DNA from: Prevotella sp.
GTDB lineage: Bacteria > Bacteroidota > Bacteroidia > Bacteroidales > Bacteroidaceae
Assembly: GCA_017960525.1 (NCBI GenBank)
Contig: JAGCZA010000079.1
Location: forward strand, 62,001 to 126,000
DNA length: 64,000 nt
Direction of reading: 5' to 3'
Below, in pieces: positions 1 through 8,539 of the stretch. A program made the position numbers and the translations under genes. The notes beneath the pieces are model-generated. The model saw nothing but the letters and a program-made list of their open reading frames with translations, ran no database searches and was not told the origin of the DNA. Numbering within the stretch: the stretch's first letter is position 1; every line of letters starts with the position of its first letter.

Positions 1-8
1 GAGGGAGA

Positions 9-476
9 ATGAGGAAACTAAAACTGTTGTCGGCCTTTGGACTGTTGCTTGCGGGTGGCTTGCTCTATCTGCTCTTCCGCCCCCGCACGCTGTTGCTTTT
101 CTGTGTGGCTGATGCGATGGGGGCGGCCCAAGTCGTAGACAACTGGCGCACGGCAACGGCGGCGTGGCACCTGCCAGCCTTTATGGTCAACAACCTGCCT
201 GGCGGTCTCTGGGCAGCCAGTTATATGCTGATTGTCGACACGCTGCTTGTTGGGAAACCTTGGCGGGCACGTCTGGCGGCGGTCAGTGTGATACCGCTGA
301 CGGGCGTGGCCTCAGAACTGCTTCAGGCCCTGCACCTGCTGCCCGGCACACCCGACCTGGCTGATGCCGTCTGCTATTTGGCCCCTCTCTTACTTTATCT
401 GAGCAATCATCAAACAATCATCAATAGACTATGGGAAACTTTTTCACAAACAAGCAACTCACCATCATTATCGTAG
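9..476 (+). CDS. VanZ-like small membrane protein
   Basis: Predicted 155-residue integral membrane protein with about four hydrophobic segments and an N-terminal one at residues 5-24. The C-terminal half carries the pattern ASELLQALHLLPGTPDLAD, which matches the E-L-Q...D-x-x-D signature of the VanZ-like family. Members of that family are of uncertain role; the name comes from teicoplanin resistance, and that role should not be assumed here. The ATG at 9 follows a purine-rich stretch (gagggag) that could act as a ribosome site. The last 46 bases overlap the start of the AAA+ ATPase gene in another frame, so the two are probably translated together. The gene begins at the window edge, so upstream operon members cannot be seen. 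Confidence 0.6.
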   Translation: MRKLKLLSAFGLLLAGGLLYLLFRPRTLLLFCVADAMGAAQVVDNWRTATAAWHLPAFMVNNLPGGLWAASYMLIVDTLLVGKPWRARLAAVSVIPLTGVASELLQALHLLPGTPDLADAVCYLAPLLLYLSNHQTIINRLWETFSQTSNSPSLS

Positions 477-1480
477 CGGTGGCGGCAGCATTTATCGTTA
501 TGGGAATACTGACGATGGTGGCCGTCTCCACCTCGGACGACAACAACGACACCGACTACACCAACCGACCGCGTCAGGAGAGAACCGCTGACAACGACTA
601 TAACTTTGACATCAAGTCGGAGGGTGTCGACGACGAAGAAAAGACTGACAGTGTGGTCGTCAATGAGCCGATAGAGGACGACCCATACGCGGAATTGGAC
701 GAGTTGATTGGCTTGGAGTCGGTCAAGGAGGAAGTGCGCACGCTGGCCAACTACGTGAAAGTGCAGAAGATGCGTGAGGAGAAGGGACTCAAGAATCCCA
801 AACTCTCTTACCACCTTGTGTTCACGGGCAGTCCTGGCACGGGCAAGACCACCGTGGCCCGCATTGTGGCCCGCATCTACAAAGACCTGGGCATCCTGAA
901 GAAAGGGCATCTGGTGGAGACCGACCGCTCCGGTCTCATCGGACAGTATGTGGGGCAGACAGCGCCGAGGGTGAACGCCATCTGCGACTCGGCCCTCAAC
1001 GGCGTGCTCTTCATCGACGAGGCCTACGCCCTGACCAACGGCGGCAAGCAGGACTATGGCGACGAGGCTATCGCCACGCTGCTCAAGCGTATGGAGGACG
1101 ACCGCGACCGGCTGGTGGTCATCGTGGCAGGCTATACCGACGAGATGAAGCAATTTATCCAAGCCAATCCCGGCTTGCAGTCGCGCTTCAACCGCTACAT
1201 CAATTTCCCCGACTACAGTAGCGCTGAACTCTACGACATCTTCCTGATGTACCTGCGCAAGAACGAGTATTCCATCAGCACCGAGGCTGCCGACTACCTG
1301 AAGAAGCGGCTGGAGTACGTCGTGAACAACAAAGACCGTAACTTTGGCAACGCCCGCTACGTGCGTAATGTTTTCGAGAAAGCCATCCAGTGCCAGGCCA
1401 ACCGCCTGTCGAAAGAGACACCGAAGACCACCGAGGAACTGACGCAACTGAAACTGGCCGACATCAAGCAGGCACTATGA
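431..1480 (+). CDS. Membrane-anchored AAA+ ATPase, CbbX/SpoVK-like
   Basis: A 349-residue protein with one N-terminal transmembrane segment (about residues 9-32), an acidic linker rich in Asp, and a single AAA+ module. Walker A is GSPGTGKTT near residues 133-141 and Walker B is VLFIDEA near 193-199; an arginine-rich region near GLQSRFNRYINFP fits sensor and arginine-finger positions. The sequence around LIGLESVKEEV matches the CbbX/SpoVK group, whose members remodel proteins such as Rubisco. No Rubisco gene is nearby, so the substrate is unknown. The stop codon overlaps the dprA start (ATGA), which indicates translational coupling. The membrane anchor suggests it acts on protein at the inner membrane, but that is inference. 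Confidence 0.8.
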   Translation: MGNFFTNKQLTIIIVAVAAAFIVMGILTMVAVSTSDDNNDTDYTNRPRQERTADNDYNFDIKSEGVDDEEKTDSVVVNEPIEDDPYAELDELIGLESVKEEVRTLANYVKVQKMREEKGLKNPKLSYHLVFTGSPGTGKTTVARIVARIYKDLGILKKGHLVETDRSGLIGQYVGQTAPRVNAICDSALNGVLFIDEAYALTNGGKQDYGDEAIATLLKRMEDDRDRLVVIVAGYTDEMKQFIQANPGLQSRFNRYINFPDYSSAELYDIFLMYLRKNEYSISTEAADYLKKRLEYVVNNKDRNFGNARYVRNVFEKAIQCQANRLSKETPKTTEELTQLKLADIKQAL

Positions 1481-2610
1481 TTGGAAACGAACAGGAGATT
1501 CTCTATGCCATTGCGCTGACCCGACTCTCGTGGTCGAATATGGCCACCACACTCTTCCTCTTCCAGCAATTGGGTGGGGCAAAGGCCGTCTACGACCATC
1601 GCAACGACATTAGGGACGTGCTGCCCGAATGTAGCAGCCGTCTGGCAGAGGCGCTGCGCGACTGGCAGGAGCCGCTGGCACGTGCCGAGCGGGAACTGGC
1701 CTTTATGGAGAAGCACAGCATACAGGCGCTGTGCCTTGGCGACGACCGCTATCCGCAACGGCTGGCCAACTGTCCTGATGCCCCTGTCGTGCTCTACTAT
1801 ATGGGCACGGCTGACCTGAACCAGCGGCGCGTCATCGACATTGTGGGCACACGCCATTGTACTTCCTATGGCGCCGACCTCATACGTCGCTTTATGGCCG
1901 ACCTTCGGGAACTGTGCCCGGAAGTGCTTGTCGTCAGCGGCTTGGCATACGGCGTCGACATCTGCGCCCACCGCAACGCTCTTCAGAACGGCTACGAGAC
2001 GGTGGGCATCCTGGCCCACGGCCTTGACTATCTCTATCCGCCCCGCCACCGCGACACGGCCAAGGAAATGCTTGCTCACGGCGGTCTGCTGACGGAATAT
2101 ATGTCGGAGACAAAGGCCGACAAGGTGAACTTCGTGCGCCGCAACCGCATCGTCGCCGGCATATCGGACGCAACAATCCTTGTGGAAAGCGCGGCAAAAG
2201 GCGGCGGCCTCATCACCACCAGCATTGCCTTGGACTACAACCGTGCCGTGTTCGCTTTCCCGGGGGCGGTGGGCACCACCTATAGCGAGGGTTGCAACAA
2301 CTTGATACGCGACAACGGAGCACAACTCATCACTTCAGCCTCCGACTTTGTGGCCGCTATGGGATGGCAGACTGACGCGCAACTGCGGCAGGCCCTCCGC
2401 CAGGGCATCGAGCGCCAGTGCTTCCCCGAACTCACCGCCGAGGAGCAGACTGTGGTACAGACCCTCAGTAAGACTGGTGACCTGCAACTCAACCAACTTT
2501 CCGTGAAAGTCAATATGGGCATCGGACAACTTACGGCCCTTCTTTTCCAGTTGGAAATGAAAGGCGTAGTGCGCCCCTTGGCCGGAGGCACTTACCACCT
2601 CTTGCTTTAA
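1477..2610 (+). CDS. dprA: DNA processing protein DprA
   Basis: A 377-residue DprA/Smf protein. DprA loads RecA on incoming single-stranded DNA during natural transformation and acts in the cytoplasm. The Rossmann-type core shows IVGTRHCTSYG and GLAYGVDICAHRNAL, followed by VRRNRIVAGISDATILVES and KGGGLITTSIALDY, all typical of the family. A winged-helix-like C-terminal end follows (SVKVNMGIGQLTALLFQLEMKG). I chose the ATG at 1477 because it overlaps the previous stop as ATGA and starts the conserved N-terminal helix region; an upstream ATG in the same frame at 1390 would lie wholly inside the ATPase gene. The stop overlaps the stop of the convergent symporter gene by two bases. Confidence 0.92.
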   Translation: MIGNEQEILYAIALTRLSWSNMATTLFLFQQLGGAKAVYDHRNDIRDVLPECSSRLAEALRDWQEPLARAERELAFMEKHSIQALCLGDDRYPQRLANCPDAPVVLYYMGTADLNQRRVIDIVGTRHCTSYGADLIRRFMADLRELCPEVLVVSGLAYGVDICAHRNALQNGYETVGILAHGLDYLYPPRHRDTAKEMLAHGGLLTEYMSETKADKVNFVRRNRIVAGISDATILVESAAKGGGLITTSIALDYNRAVFAFPGAVGTTYSEGCNNLIRDNGAQLITSASDFVAAMGWQTDAQLRQALRQGIERQCFPELTAEEQTVVQTLSKTGDLQLNQLSVKVNMGIGQLTALLFQLEMKGVVRPLAGGTYHLLL

Positions 2611-3962
2611 ACCACTCCCGTTTGGTGGAGGAAGATGAGAATGATGAGCAAGGGCAGCACAAAGCGTACTGCAAACTGATAGGCAGGGAAGAAACCGCAG
2701 GCTACGGCGCCACGGTTGGTGAACTCTTCACGTACTACGCGCTGGTTGGCAAACCAGCCGATGAAGATGCTGGTGAGCAGTGCGCCGGCGGGCAGCATAA
2801 ACTTGGCCGTCAGTTGGTCGCAGAAGTCCATCAACGACAGACCCATCAATCCCAATCCATCTACAGCACCCACACTGAGTGAACACAGCACGGCCAGCAG
2901 CGAACAGCCGCAGGTAATAATCCAGGCGGCGCGGTGGCGCGGCTGACGGCGTTCCTCGGTGAAGAAGGCCGTACCAATCTCGTGCATAGAGATGGTGGAG
3001 GTAAGGGCGGCAAATACCAGTAATGCATAGAACAGTATCGCTATCACCTGGCCCATTCCCGCAAAAGCCTGCTGGAACACGTTGGGCAGGGTGATAAAGA
3101 TGAGCGATGGCCCTTGCGCCGGCTCAACGCCAACTGAGAAGACGGCGGGGAAAATCATCAGACCCGAAAGAATCGCAATGCCCAGGTCGATGAAGGCTAT
3201 CTGGCAGGCCGCATGCAGCAGATTGGTGGTGCGGGAGAAGTAACTGGCGTAGGTGCACAGGCAGGCCGTGCCTAACGATAGCGAGAAGAAAGCCTGGCCC
3301 AGCGCGTCGAGCAGCACGCCTCGCGACAGTTTGCTGAAGTCGGGCTGCAGCACAAAACGCACGCCCTCTATGCCTCCGGGCAGCATGCACGACGCCACCA
3401 CGATGACCACCAGCAGCACAAAGAGCATAGGCATCAGCACCTTCGAGGCCCGCTCGATACCTTTCTCCACGCCGCGCACAATGACGATGTGGGTGAGCAA
3501 TATGAAGGCTACGGCCCACAAGGCAGGTTTCCACGGGTTGGTGGCAAAGGTGTTGAAATAGTCGGCCACCGCAGCCGCATCGCCCTTGATGCCGCCCAAC
3601 AGCGAGGCCCACAGGTATTGCAGGCACCACCCAGCCACCACGGCATAGAAGCCCAGGATGATGGACGAGGTGAGGATGCCCAGGATGCCAACGAAGCGCC
3701 AGATGCGGTAGCGCGAGAAGTTGCGGTAGGAACGGGCGGCATTGCGCTGCGAACGCCGTCCGATGATGAACTCGCTCAACATTCCTGGAATGCCCAGCAC
3801 AAGGATGCAGGCGATATAGACGAGGATAAATGCCGCGCCGCCGTTTTCGCCCGCCACATAGGGGAAGCGCCACACGTTGCCCAGGCCTACAGCCGAACCC
3901 GCCGTGGCCAGGATAACGCCTACCCGTGTAGCGAAACCGCGTCTTTCTGTCTTGTCTTTCAT
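2607..3962 (-). CDS. Sodium:neurotransmitter symporter (NSS/SNF) family transporter
   Basis: A 451-residue polytopic inner-membrane protein with about 11-12 hydrophobic segments. The N-terminal signature VGLGNVWRFPYVAGENGGA is the unwound TM1 sodium and substrate site of the NSS family (LeuT-like). Bacterial members import amino acids or related solutes with sodium; the substrate here cannot be read. The start is the ATG at 3962, just before the conserved segment; the frame is open further upstream but lies inside the ABC ATPase gene. ATG and the preceding stop overlap as ATGA, so it is probably translated from the same message as the MlaF-like gene. It ends convergently on dprA. Confidence 0.92.
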   Translation of the reverse strand: MKDKTERRGFATRVGVILATAGSAVGLGNVWRFPYVAGENGGAAFILVYIACILVLGIPGMLSEFIIGRRSQRNAARSYRNFSRYRIWRFVGILGILTSSIILGFYAVVAGWCLQYLWASLLGGIKGDAAAVADYFNTFATNPWKPALWAVAFILLTHIVIVRGVEKGIERASKVLMPMLFVLLVVIVVASCMLPGGIEGVRFVLQPDFSKLSRGVLLDALGQAFFSLSLGTACLCTYASYFSRTTNLLHAACQIAFIDLGIAILSGLMIFPAVFSVGVEPAQGPSLIFITLPNVFQQAFAGMGQVIAILFYALLVFAALTSTISMHEIGTAFFTEERRQPRHRAAWIITCGCSLLAVLCSLSVGAVDGLGLMGLSLMDFCDQLTAKFMLPAGALLTSIFIGWFANQRVVREEFTNRGAVACGFFPAYQFAVRFVLPLLIILIFLHQTGVV

Positions 3963-4726
3963 TGTCTTGCTGTTGTCACGGCCTGGCGCATCTCCTTCAG
4001 CAAGTCGCTGGCGAAGATGAAGTCGGTGAGCCGCTTGTTGGTTGAACCCATTATTTCCGACGACACGCCCTGCCACTCCTTTCGTCCCTCATAGATGAAA
4101 AGGATGTTCTCGCCAATGCCCATCACCGAGTTCATATCGTGGGTGTTGATGATGGTGGTCATCTTGAACTCGCGGGTGATGCTGTGCAGCAGGTCGTCGA
4201 TGACGAGCGATGTCTTGGGGTCGAGGCCGGAGTTAGGCTCGTCGCAGAAGAGGTATTTGGGGTTCAGGGCAATGGCGCGGGCGATGGCCACGCGCTTCTG
4301 CATACCGCCGCTGATTTCGCCGGGGAACTTGCCCTCGGCCCCCACCAGGTTCACGCGGGAGAGACAGTCCATAGCCCGCCGCTGGCGCTCGCGCAGGGTC
4401 ATTGACGAAAACATATCGAGCGGGAACATCACGTTCTCAAGCACCGTCAGCGAGTCGAACAGGGCCGCACTCTGGAATATCATTCCCATCTCGCGGCGCA
4501 TCAGCACCTTCTCGTGTTTCGACAAGCCCACGAAGTCGCGCCCGTCGTAGAGCACCTGGCCTTTCGTCGGCTCCAGCAGCCCTACGAGGTTCTTCATCAG
4601 CACCGTCTTGCCGCTGCCGCTCTGGCCTATAATCAGGTTAGTTTTTCCGTCCTCGAAGGTGATGCTGATGTCCTTCAGCACCTCCTTGTCCTCAAAACTC
4701 TTGTACAGATGTTGTACCTCTATCAT
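3959..4726 (-). CDS. MlaF-like ABC transporter ATP-binding protein
   Basis: A 255-residue ABC ATPase. Walker A is GQSGSGKT, the signature is ISGGMQKRVAIARA, and Walker B with the catalytic Glu is YLFCDEPNSGLDP; the H-loop is INTHDMNS. The GGMxKRVA signature and the NSGLDP D-loop are typical of the MlaF/Ttg2A group, which powers lipid transport between the membranes. Its usual partners MlaE (permease) and MlaD are not adjacent here: the gene just upstream is DUF2442 and downstream is the NSS transporter. Overlapping ATGA junctions on both sides suggest tight coupling. The missing permease gene is the odd point; it may lie elsewhere in the genome. Confidence 0.85.
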   Translation of the reverse strand: MIEVQHLYKSFEDKEVLKDISITFEDGKTNLIIGQSGSGKTVLMKNLVGLLEPTKGQVLYDGRDFVGLSKHEKVLMRREMGMIFQSAALFDSLTVLENVMFPLDMFSSMTLRERQRRAMDCLSRVNLVGAEGKFPGEISGGMQKRVAIARAIALNPKYLFCDEPNSGLDPKTSLVIDDLLHSITREFKMTTIINTHDMNSVMGIGENILFIYEGRKEWQGVSSEIMGSTNKRLTDFIFASDLLKEMRQAVTTARQ

Positions 4727-5004
4727 TGCTCGCTCATTTGTCTGTTACCTTGTTTCCACACAATTTGCGTGTCTTCAACCAAGACATTATTGTCTCTGAA
4801 CATACCCTCAAAGCAAAGGTCTTCGTTAATCTGGGGCCAGTGAATACCGCTAAACGACAGACGAAAGTCACGCCGCTGCCCATCGGTGGCATTTGCCAAG
4901 CGCGGCCAGTCTGAGAAAGCATAACTTGCCTCAACACCTTCGGTAGTCAAGGCGTGCACGTGGGTTGTATCAGTCCATACCTTTGCTATACTTATCTGTC
5001 TCAT
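4723..5004 (-). CDS. DUF2442 domain protein
   Basis: A 93-residue soluble protein. The pattern YAFSDWPRLANATDGQRRDF and GIHWPQINEDLCFEGM fits DUF2442, a small domain whose function is not established. It follows a broken DUF4160 gene by four bases; the two families are often encoded side by side, and such pairs are sometimes suspected to be toxin-antitoxin-like, which is not shown here. Its stop overlaps the start of the MlaF-like gene (ATGA). With its DUF4160 partner disrupted, it may be an orphan on its way to decay, but its own frame is intact. Confidence 0.72.
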   Translation of the reverse strand: MRQISIAKVWTDTTHVHALTTEGVEASYAFSDWPRLANATDGQRRDFRLSFSGIHWPQINEDLCFEGMFRDNNVLVEDTQIVWKQGNRQMSEQ

Positions 5005-5008
5005 GTTT

Positions 5009-5242
5009 TCACTTGTTGAAATAGTTTTTCCATCTTTCTGTTATCACTTCCACATTCTCTTCTATCACGGACTCAATTACTGCTAACTGTTGTTTCTTGA
5101 AGCCGTGATTATAGACCAGTTCTATAGGACTGACATTGAATTTGGCTTCTCAGTCGTCTTTTACGATATGAACGTGAACGGGTTCATGGTCGTTTGAATA
5201 GAACAAGAACCTGAAACCGAAGAAAATGAATATCGTAGGCAT
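5009..5242 (-). pseudogene. DUF4160 gene interrupted by one in-frame TGA
   Basis: Reading the minus strand from the ATG at 5242 gives 30 codons (MPTIFIFFGFRFLFYSNDHE, then PVHVHIVKDD), a TGA at 5152-5150, and then 46 further codons in the same frame (EAKFNVSPIELVYNHGFKKQ and on to WKNYFNK) before the true stop at 5011-5009. Both parts match the DUF4160 family, including the HEPVHVHI histidine motif. A single base change therefore splits an otherwise complete 77-codon gene. It lies four bases before the DUF2442 gene and just after a good minus-strand promoter. Recoding of the TGA or a sequencing error cannot be excluded from sequence alone. Confidence 0.8.
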
Positions 5243-5285
5243 TCTCTGTCTTTTGGTATTGTCGTGTTACTATGTAAGTTGGCTG

Positions 5286-5316
5286 CAAAGGTAAGCAAAA
5301 TAGTTGAAAGTGCAAA
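5286..5316 (-). promoter_or_regulatory. Bacteroidetes-type promoter for the DUF4160/DUF2442/mlaF/NSS unit
   Basis: On the minus strand the -33 box TTTG (complement of 5313-5316) is followed after 19 bases by TACCTTTG (complement of 5286-5293). This fits the consensus TTTG-N19/20-TAnnTTTG of the Bacteroidetes primary sigma factor. It fires away from the sufB promoter 45 bases away. Confidence 0.72.
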
Positions 5317-5361
5317 ACTTTCCCGCTGCTTTTGGGTTCAAAAGTTGAAGAATATTAATTT

Positions 5362-5393
5362 TTTGGTTTTTCTTCGACTTATTCGTACCTTTG
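5362..5393 (+). promoter_or_regulatory. Bacteroidetes-type promoter for sufB
   Basis: TTTG at 5362-5365 and TACCTTTG at 5386-5393 with a 20-base spacer, 28 bases before the sufB ATG. It is divergent from the promoter at 5286-5316. No separate regulator site was recognised between them. Confidence 0.78.
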
Positions 5394-5421
5394 CAGGCTG
5401 TAAATCAACACTGAGTGTGAA

Positions 5422-6885
5422 ATGGAAGAGAAAAACGAGTATGTGAAGAAGGTGGCGGAGCAGAAGTACGAGTTCGGCTTTACCACCGATGTGCATACGG
5501 ACATCATAGAGAAAGGACTGAACGAGGACGTTGTCCGCCTGATTTCGCAGAAGAAGGGCGAGCCGCAGTGGATGCTTGACTTCCGCCTGCAGGCCTTCCG
5601 CCATTGGCAGACGCTGGCGGAGCCGCGATGGGGTCACGTCCATCTGCCCCAGATAGACTATCAGGCCATCAGTTACTATGCCGACCCTACGGCAAAGAAG
5701 CCCTCCAGTCCAGCAGACGGCGACAAACCTGCCGTCATCGACCCTGAACTGGAGAAAACCTTCGACAAACTGGGCATTCCACTTGAGGAGCGTCTGGCCC
5801 TGAGCGGCAATACCGCCGTCGACGCCATTATGGACTCCGTGAGCGTGAAGACAACTTTCAAGGAGAAACTGCGCGAGAAGGGCGTCATTTTCTGTAGCAT
5901 CGGCGATGCCATCAAGGACTACCCCGAACTGGTGCGCAAGTACCTCGGAACCGTCGTGCCCTACCGCGACAACTTCTTCGCCGCCCTCAATTCGGCTGTG
6001 TTCAGCGACGGCTCCTTCGTCTATATCCCCAAGGGCGTGCGCTGCCCGATGGAACTGAGTAGTTATTTCCGCATCAACGCCAAGGGAACGGGTCAGTTTG
6101 AGCGCACACTCATTGTGGCCGACGACGACAGTTACGTCTCCTACTTGGAGGGCTGCACCGCCCCTATGCGCGACGAGAACCAGTTGCACGCCGCCATCGT
6201 GGAAATCATCGTGAACGACCGTGCAGAGGTGAAGTATTCTACTGTGCAGAACTGGTATCCTGGCGACGAGCAGGGACGCGGCGGCGTGCTCAACTTGGTG
6301 ACCAAGCGCGGCGACCTGCGCGGACAGGGCAGCAAACTCTCGTGGACGCAAGTGGAGACGGGAAGCGCCATCACGTGGAAATACCCCTCGTGCATCCTGC
6401 GCGGCGAAGGCTCGCAGGCCGAGTTCTACAGCGTGGCCGTGACCAACAACTACCAGGAGGCCGACACGGGCACCAAGATGATTCACATAGGCCGCAACAC
6501 AAAGAGCACCATCATCTCGAAAGGCATCAGCGCAGGCCATTCGCAGAACAGTTACCGAGGTCTGGTGCGTGCCGCCGCCACCGCCGAGAACGCCCGCAAC
6601 TACTCCTCGTGCGACTCGCTGCTTCTTGGGTCGGAATGTGGCGCCCACACTTTCCCGTATATGGACGTCCACAACCCCACGGCCATCTTCGAGCACGAGG
6701 CCACCACATCGAAAATCTCTGAAGACCAACTTTTCTACTGCCAGCAGCGCGGTATCCCTCAGGAGCAAGCCGTAGGCCTCATCGTTAACGGCTACGCCAA
6801 AGAAGTGCTCAACAAACTCCCTATGGAGTTCGCCGTCGAGGCCCAAAAACTCCTCGCCGTCTCCCTCGAAGGTACTGTGGGGTAA
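5422..6885 (+). CDS. sufB: Fe-S cluster assembly protein SufB
   Basis: A 487-residue SufB, the scaffold subunit of the SufBCD complex that builds iron-sulfur clusters in the cytoplasm. Conserved stretches include [36 protein letters not shown] and [20 protein letters not shown]. By eye, C397 (NYSSCDS) and E426 (HEATTS) line up with the functionally important C405 and E434 of the E. coli protein. Length is normal. In most relatives sufC, sufD and sufS follow directly; here sufB is followed by a repeat array and an AT-rich restriction-modification pair, so the operon appears separated or interrupted. Its promoter is clear at 5362-5393. Confidence 0.95.
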   Translation: MEEKNEYVKKVAEQKYEFGFTTDVHTDIIEKGLNEDVVRLISQKKGEPQWMLDFRLQAFRHWQTLAEPRWGHVHLPQIDYQAISYYADPTAKKPSSPADGDKPAVIDPELEKTFDKLGIPLEERLALSGNTAVDAIMDSVSVKTTFKEKLREKGVIFCSIGDAIKDYPELVRKYLGTVVPYRDNFFAALNSAVFSDGSFVYIPKGVRCPMELSSYFRINAKGTGQFERTLIVADDDSYVSYLEGCTAPMRDENQLHAAIVEIIVNDRAEVKYSTVQNWYPGDEQGRGGVLNLVTKRGDLRGQGSKLSWTQVETGSAITWKYPSCILRGEGSQAEFYSVAVTNNYQEADTGTKMIHIGRNTKSTIISKGISAGHSQNSYRGLVRAAATAENARNYSSCDSLLLGSECGAHTFPYMDVHNPTAIFEHEATTSKISEDQLFYCQQRGIPQEQAVGLIVNGYAKEVLNKLPMEFAVEAQKLLAVSLEGTVG

Positions 6886-6906
6886 ATGCGCCGTCACCGC
6901 CCTCCG

Positions 6907-6972
6907 AGTTTGGTTCGTCCAAACTCCTAGTTAGGACGAACCAAACTCCCAGTTAGGACGAACCAAATTTTC
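6907..6972 (+). repeat. 22-bp GGACGAACC repeat array, locus A
   Basis: Two direct copies of GGACGAACC (6934-6942 and 6956-6964, spacing 22) preceded by one inverted copy at 6912-6920. The bases 6907-6925 form a perfect hairpin (AGTTTGG, loop TTCGT, CCAAACT). The array starts 22 bases after the sufB stop and ends in GGACGAACCAAATTTT, as do other loci in this window. Direct copies point in the direction of sufB transcription. It may help end transcription or stabilise the 3' end; that is inference. Confidence 0.85.
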
Positions 6973-7026
6973 GCTGTCTTTAAGTGAATAACAAATTGTC
7001 AATAATTCGTAAAATATTTATACTAA

Positions 7027-8532
7027 ATGAAACTAAATAAACATAAATTTACAGAAAAAGAAAAGTTATCTGAATTTGACAGATGGATAACTCCTTCTCT
7101 TGGTGACATCAAGGATTGCATAGAGTTCAGAAGCATCTTAGCTGGACTTGAAGATGGCTTTGATTCTTTGTCCAATTACACAAATGGTTTTTCTACATTT
7201 GAGGAATGCTCTTCTTATAATATTGCCGGGAAGATGACTTCCTCTATTAGTCAGGTTGCTGATATTAAAAATCATTTGGCGAATGTGTTCAATGCCATAC
7301 TCTTATCGACGGGTAAGACGGACAACAATCTTAAATGCCAATATCCCCTTGTATTAAACAATCTTTATGAAAGTGGGGAGATTCCTGCATGTAAGAACGG
7401 GAAACTAATACTTATAATAATTCCACGTGTTTTTGACTTAGATAAAGTTATCAAACATTTTGAAGCTCTATCGCCTTATCAAGATATATTAGCTCCACAA
7501 TTAAAATCATATCTTGATCTGTTGTTAAGTGATGAGCAATACGTGTCACAACTATACTCTCTTGGCACATCATATTGTAAACTAAAAGAAAATGGGCATG
7601 GTTCAAATCTTTTGGCTTCAATAGCAATTTTCCAATCGCGAGGTTCAATTACGGCAAAAACAGGGCATGAACCAGAACGCAAACTTCGTTCCTACATGGC
7701 TGATTGGGGGCTTAACGCTGGAACCGATTATAATAATGACGATATAGATATTTACGAATTACTTGATATTAAAAAGAAAAAGAAAAAGAACGACAAAGCT
7801 CGTAAATACGATTTCATTGTTCCTTTCCGTTCAAAATCGGAAGGAAAAAAACTTTTTGTGCAGTGCCAATTCTACGCTGGCGATTCTGGAAGTGTTTCTC
7901 ATAAAGTTGTAGATCAGACAGATGCCTCTCGTGAGCATACATTAAAGTTATATCCCAATGCAGTATTTGTAGAGTATTTGGATGGTGCAGGCTATTTTTC
8001 TTCATTGAATGGTGATTTGAAAAAGATGCTGGCAAAGAAGACAACCAAGGCTTTCATTCAGGTAAAAACAGCTCCAGTGAAGTTTAGACGTGAACTACAG
8101 GAGATTGATTTCTTGACACCGCTTGAAATAGAGCATGCTATTTTAGCAGGGAACAATTCTGAAGCTGATCTTGTTGATTTCTTACAAACACAAGGATACG
8201 ACAAGAAAGAGATTTACAGAAGCCTTGATGCTTGCAAAGATGCAAACTTATTAGACTTCAACTATGATAAATATGTAATAAAGGAGGAACGCAGAGACAT
8301 CATTTTAAAATATTGTTTCCTTGACTGCATCGCCAATTTTGGCCATTCTGTAAATGTGAGCAAAGAAAAAGGCATACTTTATGTGCCAGGATTCTCGAAT
8401 AATTGGGGAATGAGCCAGACAAACCTATTAGAAACTTTCAACAGAGAATTCCCAGGCATGGAATTGTCTGCAAAAGACATCTTGGAAAAGATTGAGTGGC
8501 TGATTGACAACGAATTTGTAATATTGAAATAA
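7027..8532 (+). CDS. Putative type II restriction endonuclease
   Basis: A 501-residue soluble protein encoded eight bases before a DNA methyltransferase, in a block clearly richer in A+T than its neighbours. I do not recognise the exact family. A candidate PD-(D/E)XK-like core lies near residues 259-290: KYDFIVP with D262, then FVQCQFYAGDSGS, where Q279 and Q281 occupy the usual E-x-K place. The change from E-x-K to Q-x-Q makes this tentative. An imperfect (AAAAAG)3 run encodes six lysines at residues 249-254, just before the core. The C-terminal part may be a DNA-binding or winged-helix region. The call rests mainly on its methyltransferase partner. It could instead be another nuclease or defence effector. 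Confidence 0.6.
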   Translation: MKLNKHKFTEKEKLSEFDRWITPSLGDIKDCIEFRSILAGLEDGFDSLSNYTNGFSTFEECSSYNIAGKMTSSISQVADIKNHLANVFNAILLSTGKTDNNLKCQYPLVLNNLYESGEIPACKNGKLILIIIPRVFDLDKVIKHFEALSPYQDILAPQLKSYLDLLLSDEQYVSQLYSLGTSYCKLKENGHGSNLLASIAIFQSRGSITAKTGHEPERKLRSYMADWGLNAGTDYNNDDIDIYELLDIKKKKKKNDKARKYDFIVPFRSKSEGKKLFVQCQFYAGDSGSVSHKVVDQTDASREHTLKLYPNAVFVEYLDGAGYFSSLNGDLKKMLAKKTTKAFIQVKTAPVKFRRELQEIDFLTPLEIEHAILAGNNSEADLVDFLQTQGYDKKEIYRSLDACKDANLLDFNYDKYVIKEERRDIILKYCFLDCIANFGHSVNVSKEKGILYVPGFSNNWGMSQTNLLETFNREFPGMELSAKDILEKIEWLIDNEFVILK

Positions 8533-8539
8533 GACATAT

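Noticed and set aside
410..1447. Long open frame on the minus strand across the AAA+ ATPase gene
   Set aside because: It is a shadow of the plus-strand ATPase, which has clear Walker motifs. The antisense translation is low-complexity Val/His-rich and matches no family. Similar antisense frames occur over tex, clpC, purB and the SusC genes because of high GC third positions.
5150..5152. TGA in DUF4160 as a selenocysteine or other recoded codon
   Set aside because: No selenocysteine insertion structure or related gene was recognised, and the family has no known Cys at this place. A simple nonsense change is more likely.
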